A stretch of 6,284 nt of DNA, taken from NCBI GenBank assembly GCA_036503065.1, contig DASXXM010000526.1, forward strand, positions 1 to 6,284. The letters are read 5' to 3'. Source of the stretch: DATEPR01 sp036503065. GTDB lineage: Bacteria > Actinomycetota > Actinomycetes > Mycobacteriales > Pseudonocardiaceae. Position numbers and translations under genes: made by a program. Position 1 is the stretch's first letter; every line of letters starts with the position of its first letter. The notes under the pieces were generated by a model. That model was not told where the DNA came from. It did no database searches and saw only the letters and a program-made list of their open reading frames with translations. Shown piece by piece: positions 1 through 4,199 of the stretch.

Positions 1-905
1 GTGTCCCCGAGGCGGGTGAGCCCACCGCCGACGACGGCGATCTCGGCCCCGAACCGGCTGGCCGCCTCGGGCAGCAGCGCGCCGACCGTGGCGAAGCCCA
101 CCAGCACCACGTCGGCCACCCGGTCGTACCGGGCGGTCAGCGCGGTTTTGGCGGCCGCGGTCAGGCCGGGGTGCACGGGTGGCAGCACGGCGCTCGCGGT
201 CCAGCTGTCCAGATCGGTGGCCAGGTCCAGCAGCGAGCCGTGTTCCACCACCCGGCCGCCGTCCAGCACGGCGACGTCGTCGCAGGCCTTCCGGATCACG
301 GCGGCGTCCCGGGTGACCAGCAGCACGGTCACGCCCAGTTCGGCGCGCGCCCGGTCCAGCACGGCCAGCACGGCGCCGGACTCGTTCTGGTCCAGTCCAC
401 TGGTGGGTTCGTCGGCGAGCAGCACGGTGGCGCCGCTGGCCAGTGCCCGCGCCAGACCGACCCGCCTGCGCTGGCCGTCGGACAGCGTGTCGAGCTGCTC
501 GCCGGCCCGTTCGTTGAGGCCGGCCAGGTCCAACAGTTCGGCCACCTTGGCGCGTCGGGTCGGCCCGGCGACGCCGGCCTGTTCCAATGGCAGGGCGATG
601 TTGCCGGCGGCGGTGCGCTGGCCGAGCAGGGTCCGGTCCGGCGGCAACAGCGCGATCTGGCGACGGGCCTGCCGCAGTTGCGTGGTGCCCAGCGCCATCA
701 GGTTGGTGCCGCCGACGCGGATGGCGCCCCGGTCGGGTCGTTCCTGGAGGGCGACGCAACGGGCCAAAGTGGACTTGCCGGCGTTGGCCGGCCCGACGAC
801 GCCGTAGAGGGCGCCCTGCGGCACGTCCATGGTGACGTCGTCCAGCGCCACCACGGGTCCGGTATGCCCGGCAAAGGATTTGGTCAGATTCTCTACTGTG
901 ATCAT
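1..905 (-). CDS. metN: MetN-type methionine ABC transporter ATP-binding protein, 3' end cut off by the window
   Basis: 301 codons are visible; MetN proteins run about 340. The protein would power methionine uptake as the cytoplasmic ATPase of a MetNIQ importer. Similarity to MetN is continuous: a GVVGPANAGKST Walker A (G38 to T46), ARRQI before the Q-loop, GNIALPLE, Walker B TVLLADE (D165, E166), D-loop SGLD (169-172), and the start of a C-terminal NIL (ligand-sensing) domain from about residue 264. Oddities: the Q-loop Gln is Pro89, the signature is LSDGQ (141-145) and the H-loop His is Arg199. There is no frameshift or stop. The ATG at 905-903 has a good Shine-Dalgarno AGGAG (912-916) 6 nt upstream. 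The SAM-I riboswitch upstream independently supports a methionine role. Partner metI/metQ genes would lie beyond the left edge. Family is secure; whether it is a fully active ATPase is uncertain. Confidence 0.88.
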   Translation of the reverse strand, partial: MITVENLTKSFAGHTGPVVALDDVTMDVPQGALYGVVGPANAGKSTLARCVALQERPDRGAIRVGGTNLMALGTTQLRQARRQIALLPPDRTLLGQRTAAGNIALPLEQAGVAGPTRRAKVAELLDLAGLNERAGEQLDTLSDGQRRRVGLARALASGATVLLADEPTSGLDQNESGAVLAVLDRARAELGVTVLLVTRDAAVIRKACDDVAVLDGGRVVEHGSLLDLATDLDSWTASAVLPPVHPGLTAAAKTALTARYDRVADVVLVGFATVGALLPEAASRFGAEIAVVGGGLTRLGD

Positions 906-1022
906 GGCTTACTCCTGGACAGCACACGAACGCGCCGGATCGTCGGCGTGGTCGGGTGGTGAATGTTGATCGCCCTGGTTGCGGGCGCAGCAGGATCCCG
1001 TGGCGCGAATGGGTACTACGCG

Positions 1023-1088
1023 TCAGCCACGACAGCCTGTCGCGGTACGGCGGCACTGGTCGACCGTCCGGCGGCGGGTGAGGTCCAC
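1023..1088 (-). CDS. Putative 21-residue Cys-containing leader peptide
   Basis: This is a GTG-started ORF of 21 codons ending in TGA, between the SAM-I riboswitch and the metN-like gene. Its core, LTRRRTVDQCRRTATGCR, follows the pattern RRRxVDxCRx(5-6)CR that I recall from short actinobacterial leader peptides upstream of sulfur-assimilation and transporter genes. Cys codons are TGC at codon 12 and TGT at codon 19. A GGAGG (1093-1097) precedes the GTG by 4 nt, a little short, and overlaps the 3' arm of riboswitch stem P1. A stable hairpin (1027-1045) covers the last codons. The inferred role is cis-regulatory: ribosome progress over Cys codons would affect downstream expression. An overlapping ATG frame starting at 1099 lacks the motif. 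Recognition is by pattern only. Confidence 0.55.
   Translation of the reverse strand: MDLTRRRTVDQCRRTATGCRG
1027..1045 (-). promoter_or_regulatory. Hairpin across the end of the leader-peptide ORF
   Basis: On the minus strand CCGCGACA pairs with TGTCGTGG (8 bp, one G-U) around a GGC loop. The TGT codon for Cys19 of the leader peptide is the first triplet of the 3' arm and the stop codon follows the stem. A ribosome paused at Cys19 would prevent the stem, while one paused at Cys12 would leave it free. No T-run follows, so any termination here would be non-canonical. Confidence 0.5.
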
Positions 1089-1095
1089 GACTCCT

Positions 1096-1179
1096 CCATC
1101 GGTCCTGGCGTTAGCACCTGCCCGAATCGGGTGGTTGCTGCGGCTTCTGCGGGCCAGGTCCCTCAGCCGCTCTGGATGG
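1096..1179 (-). ncRNA. SAM-I (S-box) riboswitch aptamer
   Basis: Read on the minus strand, the segment carries the S-box core almost intact: CCAGAG, then CGGCTGAGGGA with the kink-turn GA bases, TGGCCC, GAAGCCG, GCAACC, and after a small P3 hairpin (CCCG/CGGG) the AGGTGCTAA block. P1 pairs CCATC (1175-1179) with GATGG (1096-1100), and P2 pairs CGGCT with AGCCG. The family binds S-adenosylmethionine and switches off methionine biosynthesis or uptake genes when SAM is plentiful. The gene 190 nt downstream is a MetN-type ATPase, the expected target class. No U-tract terminator is visible after it. P1 shares two bases with the GGAGG of the leader-peptide ORF, so control may act through that ORF's translation. 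Confidence 0.93.
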
Positions 1180-1195
1180 TCCAACCAGTACAGCC

Positions 1196-1224
1196 GATGA
1201 ACCGCCCAAATGGCAAGCGGTCAA
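1196..1224 (-). promoter_or_regulatory. Candidate promoter for the SAM riboswitch-metN transcript
   Basis: TTGACC (1219-1224) and TTCATC (1196-1201) are separated by 17 bp on the minus strand. Transcription would start near 1189, about 10 nt ahead of riboswitch stem P1, which is the usual placement. The -10 does not fit TANNNT, so the support is mostly the good -35 and the position. Confidence 0.35.
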
Positions 1225-1250
1225 CCGGGTGCACCGACATACGTCACACG

Positions 1251-1273
1251 GCTGTCAGACACCTCAGGACAGC
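1251..1273 (-). terminator. Possible U-less terminator hairpin after rsmA
   Basis: An inverted repeat, GCTGTC/GACAGC (6 bp, 11-nt loop), begins 5 nt after the rsmA stop codon. No T-run follows it. It is the only stem-like element near the stop, so it may end the rsmA transcript, but it is modest. Confidence 0.3.
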
Positions 1274-1278
1274 GCAGG

Positions 1279-2145
1279 TCAGGCCTTACCCGACCCCTCA
1301 GCCACCAGGGCGAGCCGCGCGAAATCGGTGACGTCCAGTTGTTCCCCGCGCGCGCCGGGCGACAATCCGGCCGCGCGCAGCAGTTCGGCCGCGGCGTCCG
1401 CCGACCCGGCCCACCCGGCCAGTGCCGCCCGCAGGGTCTTGCGTCGTTGCGCGAACGCGGCGTCCACCAGCCCGAACACGGCGTCCCGGGACACGTCGGC
1501 AGGCGTCGGCCTGCGCGTGAACGACACCAGGGCCGAGTCCACGTTGGGCACCGGCCAGAACACCGACCGGGACACCGTGCCGGCGCGACGCACGTCGGCG
1601 TACCAGGCGGCCTTGACGCTGGGTATGCCGTAGGTCCGGCTCCCCGGCGCGGCGGCCAGCCGGTCGGCCACCTCGGCCTGGACCATCACCAGGCCCTTGT
1701 GCAGCTGCGGCAACTCGGCCAGCAGGTGCAGCACCACCGGCACGGCCACGTTGTAGGGCAGGTTGGCCACCAGGATCCCCGGCGCGAGCGGCAGCTCGGT
1801 CGCGGTGACGGCCAGCGCGTCGGCCGCGACGACGTGCAGCCGCTCGGCCCGCCCAGGCGCCCGCTCGGCCACCGTGACCGGCAGGCGGGCTGACAGCACC
1901 GGGTCGATCTCCACGGCCACCACGGCCCGCGCGACGGCCAGCAGTGCCAACGTCAGGGAGCCGAGCCCCGGCCCGACCTCCAACACCACGTCGTCGTCGG
2001 ACAGTCCGGCGGCGGCCACGATCCGACGCACGGTGTTGGCGTCGTGCACGAAGTTCTGCCCGAGCCGCTTGGTCGGCCGCACATCGAGCGAAGCGGCCAG
2101 GGCGCGGACATCCGCCGGGCCGAGCAGGGCGACCTCGGCGTTCAC
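1279..2145 (-). CDS. rsmA: 16S rRNA dimethyladenosine transferase RsmA (KsgA)
   Basis: This 288-residue protein dimethylates two adjacent adenines in the 3'-terminal helix 45 loop of 16S rRNA, using SAM, late in 30S assembly. Visible family motifs: KRLGQNFVHD (26-35), motif I VLEVGPGLGSLT (54-65), the acidic end of strand 2 at EID (79-81), AAD (107-109), the catalytic NLPYN (128-132) and FWPVPNVDSALV toward the C-terminus. Length is normal. I chose GTG at 2145 because a TAATGT -10 box ends 7 bp upstream, the arrangement of leaderless actinobacterial genes, and because the N-terminus then begins just before LLGPADVRAL, where homologues I recall begin. An in-frame GTG at 2193 would add 16 Gly/Pro-rich residues unlike the family and has no good ribosome site. 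rpfB lies 236 bp upstream and a SAM-riboswitch transcript follows. Confidence 0.95.
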   Translation of the reverse strand: MNAEVALLGPADVRALAASLDVRPTKRLGQNFVHDANTVRRIVAAAGLSDDDVVLEVGPGLGSLTLALLAVARAVVAVEIDPVLSARLPVTVAERAPGRAERLHVVAADALAVTATELPLAPGILVANLPYNVAVPVVLHLLAELPQLHKGLVMVQAEVADRLAAAPGSRTYGIPSVKAAWYADVRRAGTVSRSVFWPVPNVDSALVSFTRRPTPADVSRDAVFGLVDAAFAQRRKTLRAALAGWAGSADAAAELLRAAGLSPGARGEQLDVTDFARLALVAEGSGKA

Positions 2146-2152
2146 CCAGGAG

Positions 2153-2158
2153 ACATTA
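2153..2158 (-). promoter_or_regulatory. -10 box for leaderless rsmA transcription
   Basis: TAATGT fits the actinobacterial TANNNT -10 and lies 7 bp before the GTG at 2145, which puts the expected start of transcription at or next to the start codon. No Shine-Dalgarno precedes that GTG (the nearby bases read TCTCCTGG). No convincing -35 is seen 16-18 bp upstream. Confidence 0.5.
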
Positions 2159-2185
2159 CCGGTGCCCGACAATCCGCCCGGCCGC

Positions 2186-2214
2186 CCGTCCACAGGCCCG
2201 TCCAGTTGTCCACA
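2186..2214 (+). promoter_or_regulatory. DnaA-box-like 9-mers upstream of rsmA
   Basis: Plus-strand TTGTCCACA (2206-2214) is the typical form of the DnaA box in GC-rich actinobacteria. CCGTCCACA (2186-2194) matches it except for the first two bases, and CCGTCCAGT (2198-2206) is a weaker copy. All share one orientation. The first and last lie in a 10-bp direct repeat, GTCCACAGGC, with a 20-bp period. They sit 28-70 bp before the proposed rsmA -10 and start. Binding is not shown. Confidence 0.4.
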
Positions 2215-2220
2215 GGCACC

Positions 2221-2236
2221 GCGCGGCAGGCCGCGC
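2221..2236 (-). repeat. Perfect 7-bp inverted repeat
   Basis: GCGCGGC and GCCGCGC are separated by 2 bp; as RNA this forms a 6-bp stem with a 4-nt loop. It lies about 25 nt after the U-tract of the rpfB terminator. The same two arms occur at 2335-2341 and 2303-2309, so strands could exchange partners. It may be a secondary terminator or a protein site. Confidence 0.35.
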
Positions 2237-2261
2237 CGATTTTGCCGATTGACTAGGCTTG

Positions 2262-2279
2262 AAAAGGGCCGTAGCCCCC
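2262..2279 (-). terminator. Rho-independent terminator after rpfB with a UACG tetraloop
   Basis: The minus-strand transcript reads GGGGGCUACGGCCCUUUU. GGGC pairs with GCCC around a C(UACG)G loop, one of the exceptionally stable UNCG tetraloops, and the two outer G residues can pair with U. The run of U follows directly. It lies about 103 nt after the rpfB stop and about 117 nt before the rsmA start, so it would separate the two genes. The stem is short. Confidence 0.6.
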
Positions 2280-2302
2280 GGTGAGGGCGGGGACTGCCTC
2301 CG

Positions 2303-2341
2303 GCGCGGCGAATGATCTTGCCACAAATGATCTTGCCGCGC
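2303..2341 (-). repeat. 12-bp direct repeat nested in a 7-bp inverted repeat
   Basis: On the plus strand AATGATCTTGCC occurs at 2311-2322 and again at 2326-2337, separated by ACA (15-bp period). The pair is enclosed by GCGCGGC (2303-2309) and GCCGCGC (2335-2341), which are exact reverse complements and overlap the end of copy two. The block is markedly AT-richer than its surroundings and lies 41-79 nt after the rpfB stop. It could be a tandem operator or an RNA stem with a 25-nt loop. Confidence 0.6.
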
Positions 2342-2381
2342 TTGGATCGTGCAGCATTCCGGGCCGGGTGTCACCGAGTGG

Positions 2382-3866
2382 TCAGTGGATGCCCAGGATC
2401 GTGGCGCATTCCCACGGCTCGTAGCCGCGCGCGGCCCGGACCTTGTCCGCGATCGCGATCTGCTCCGCCTTGGTGGCCAGGTCGGCCCGCTGCGCGTACA
2501 CCGCGCCGCCGTTGGACAACCAGGTCGCCTCGTTGAACTGCAGGCCGCCGTAGTAGCCGTTGCCGGTGTTGATGCTCCAGTTGCCGCCGGACTCGCACTG
2601 CGCGATGCGGTCCCACACCACGTCGTCCGGCAGCGGCATGGTGCCTTCTCTGACGACCTTCGGCACCGGCTGCAGCGTGACCTGGACCGTGATCTGCTCG
2701 CGCTTGCTTTCCCTGCCGTTGACCTGGGTCACGCGGTAGGTGACGATCTGCGAGCCGGCCGCGCCAGGGTTGACGACCGTCTCGACACCCTCGCTGACGG
2801 TCGGGTCCGCGATCTTCTGCACCGGCGCCGGAATGCTCTGCGTGACGGTGATCACCGACACGCCGGTCCGGCTGATCAGGATCTGCATGCCGGCCGTGAC
2901 CGGGACCTGCAGGCCCGGGTTGACCGAATCGCTCGGGCCGATGGCGATGTGCTGGGCCCGCAGGACATCCGCGACGGTGGCATCGGTCGTGGTCAGGGTC
3001 GCCGGAGCGCCGGCACCGTCGATCATGGTGACCGACTTCGGGGTGCGGATGGCGACGGCCATGCCGGCCAGCGGGATCTGGCTGCCGGGGCCGGTGGACA
3101 CCCACGCGCCTCCGGTGACCATGTTGAGCTGGCGCAGCGCGTCGCCGACGGTCTGGGCGCGGGTCCAGTGGTCCTGGGCCACGCCGTCGACGGTCAGCCG
3201 CAGCTGGCGGCCCCGCTCCAGCATGATCTTGCCGCCGTCGGTGATCGGCGCGTTCGGGGACGGCGACAGCGCGTCGTGCGGGCCGGCCTTGATGCCCTGG
3301 TCGCGCAGCACGGCGCCGACGGTCTGGTCGTACGTCCGGATGTGGGTCGCTTTACCGTCCACATCGACGGTGACGTCCTTGTCCATCGCCATGGCCATCG
3401 CGCCGCCACCGGTGGCGGACAACAGGATGGCGGCGATGGTGGCCTTGAGGAACCGCTTCTTCCAGCGCTTGCCGGCGGTCTCGACCGGCGTGTCGTCGCC
3501 GGGGATCCGGAGCTGCGGTTCGGCCGCGGACTCCGCGGCGAACATCGCTTCGAGTTCGTCGTCGATGCGCGGGAGCAGCATCGTCTCGGCGTTGATCATC
3601 GAGATCAGCGCGTCGACGTCGAGGTTGGCGGTGGCGAGGACGTCGTCGGCATCCGGGCCGAGCACGTCCAGCACGTCTGCCGTGGTGACCGTGAACGCCG
3701 AGGTGGCGCTGATCTCCACCGGGCGCTCGGCAACCGCGGTGGCGGCGAAGACCTGTTGTGCGTGGTAGCCGGGCGGGTAGCCGCCGCCGAACCAGTCGGT
3801 CTCCGTCGTCATGCCGTTACGCGTGCCGGACATGGTCCGTCTGCGATAGTCACTGCTCGCACTCAC
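2382..3866 (-). CDS. rpfB: Resuscitation-promoting factor RpfB, membrane-anchored peptidoglycan hydrolase
   Basis: A 494-residue muralytic enzyme that cleaves peptidoglycan and promotes regrowth from dormancy. Order: a long acidic N-terminal region (1-132), the basic stretch GKRWKKRFLK and one membrane segment (about 139-161), three DUF348 repeats (about 164-220, 221-277, 278-335), a G5 domain (about 349-409) and a C-terminal Rpf lysozyme-like domain (about 414-494). The catalytic Glu is E425 in QCESGGNW, and C424 and C487 (PWECA) are positioned for the conserved disulfide. GTG at 3866 was chosen because GGAGGA (3876-3881) precedes it by 9 nt; an in-frame ATG at 3917 has no ribosome site. It follows tatD by 333 bp and precedes rsmA, the usual actinobacterial order. 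A long structured leader suggests regulated expression. In M. tuberculosis the equivalent gene is reported to have an RNA-switch leader. Confidence 0.95.
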   Translation of the reverse strand: MSASSDYRRRTMSGTRNGMTTETDWFGGGYPPGYHAQQVFAATAVAERPVEISATSAFTVTTADVLDVLGPDADDVLATANLDVDALISMINAETMLLPRIDDELEAMFAAESAAEPQLRIPGDDTPVETAGKRWKKRFLKATIAAILLSATGGGAMAMAMDKDVTVDVDGKATHIRTYDQTVGAVLRDQGIKAGPHDALSPSPNAPITDGGKIMLERGRQLRLTVDGVAQDHWTRAQTVGDALRQLNMVTGGAWVSTGPGSQIPLAGMAVAIRTPKSVTMIDGAGAPATLTTTDATVADVLRAQHIAIGPSDSVNPGLQVPVTAGMQILISRTGVSVITVTQSIPAPVQKIADPTVSEGVETVVNPGAAGSQIVTYRVTQVNGRESKREQITVQVTLQPVPKVVREGTMPLPDDVVWDRIAQCESGGNWSINTGNGYYGGLQFNEATWLSNGGAVYAQRADLATKAEQIAIADKVRAARGYEPWECATILGIH

Positions 3867-4100
3867 AGGGCCGATTCCTCCATACGCGTTCCGCGCGGGT
3901 GTGCGGGTCGAATCCATCCGTCTAGCTCGATGTCCTCGAAGTCCCGTCCTCCTCGGTGCGCGGTACTCGGTGGTGCTCCAGCTCCCCGTAGCGATCGTGT
4001 GTCCCGGTCCGCCTTCGTTGGCGGCACGGCCCCGACACGACGTCTGCTCGACTGCGGGCTACCCCCGGTCGGTCCAGCTTGGGCCGTTAGGGGCATCGGT
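3867..4100 (-). promoter_or_regulatory. Structured 5' leader of rpfB, about 230 nt
   Basis: If transcription starts near 4100, rpfB has a long leader with no credible gene in it. Its clearest structure is an imperfect hairpin (3999-4038) with outer stem GTGTC/GACAC, inner stem CCGCC/GGCGG and a 6-nt loop. A smaller CGGG/CCCG stem lies upstream of it near 4060-4070. I looked for the c-di-AMP (ydaO) riboswitch core found before some actinobacterial rpf genes and did not see it. No T-run follows the hairpin. The length and structure fit an RNA-level control element, but its class is unknown to me. Confidence 0.45.
3876..3881 (-). promoter_or_regulatory. Shine-Dalgarno site fixing the rpfB start
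   Basis: GGAGGA on the minus strand lies 9 nt before the GTG at 3866. It is the strongest ribosome site in the leader and decides for GTG over the ATG at 3917. Confidence 0.8.
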
Positions 4101-4114
4101 CACGGGACCGTAAC
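4099..4114. promoter_or_regulatory. 16-bp palindrome over the rpfB -10, candidate operator
   Basis: The minus strand reads GTTACGGTCCCGTGAC: half-sites GTTACGG and CCGTGAC are inverted with one mismatch around TC. The same bases also form a direct repeat, GTTAC-N6-GTGAC, with an 11-bp period, a layout typical of OmpR-family regulators such as MtrA and GlnR. MtrA is reported to control rpfB in M. tuberculosis, which makes it a candidate, but the regulator is inferred. Confidence 0.4.
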
Positions 4115-4135
4115 GGGTTTCCGGGGGTTGCGCAA
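4107..4135 (-). promoter_or_regulatory. Candidate rpfB promoter
   Basis: TTGCGC (4130-4135) and TACGGT (4107-4112) are spaced 17 bp apart on the minus strand. The -10 fits TANNNT; the -35 matches the consensus in its first three bases. The start would fall near 4100, 65-100 bp past the tatD stop. The -35 lies in a hairpin-forming palindrome and the -10 in a 16-bp palindrome. Confidence 0.45.
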
Positions 4136-4144
4136 ACACCCCGG
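4121..4144 (-). terminator. GC-rich hairpin after tatD, possible terminator of metG-tatD
   Basis: CCGGGG pairs with CCCCGG, and after a one-base bulge GTT pairs with AAC, leaving a TGCGC loop: nine base pairs in 24 nt. It begins 55 nt past the tatD stop. No T-run follows, which is common for actinobacterial terminators but lowers certainty. It contains the palindrome TTGCGCAA, which also supplies the candidate rpfB -35, so it could instead be a protein site. Confidence 0.45.
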
Positions 4145-4199
4145 TGAACATCCGTGCCATTCATCACACTACAGAGTGACTCAACCGCTACACACGGGG

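Noticed and set aside
1..905. metN-like gene as a pseudogene
   Set aside because: The 301 visible codons are uninterrupted, with intact Walker A/B, a strong ribosome site and an S-box leader; substituted motifs alone do not show decay.
1..962. Plus-strand open frames of about 265 residues opposite the metN-like gene
   Set aside because: The minus strand has all MetN motifs, a ribosome site and a riboswitch; the plus frames are shadows.
2146..2193. In-frame GTG at 2193 as the rsmA start
   Set aside because: It adds a Gly/Pro-rich extension atypical of RsmA, has no ribosome site, and lies inside a DnaA-box-like repeat upstream of the -10.
2186..2214. A chromosomal replication origin
   Set aside because: Only two or three DnaA-like boxes, no AT-rich unwinding region, and none of the usual dnaA/dnaN/rpmH neighbours.
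3915..3917. ATG at 3917 as the rpfB start
   Set aside because: No Shine-Dalgarno; the GTG at 3866 has GGAGGA 9 nt upstream.
3863..4096. A 77-codon upstream ORF in the rpfB leader ending in a GTGA overlap with the rpfB start
   Set aside because: Its third codon positions are only about 60% G/C by hand count, far below the real genes, and it has no ribosome site or recognisable motif. The overlap is worth remembering, but chance is likelier.
3867..4199. c-di-AMP (ydaO) riboswitch before rpfB
   Set aside because: Expected because some actinobacterial rpf genes have one, but the conserved CCGAACCCGUCAGCUAAC-type core is absent.
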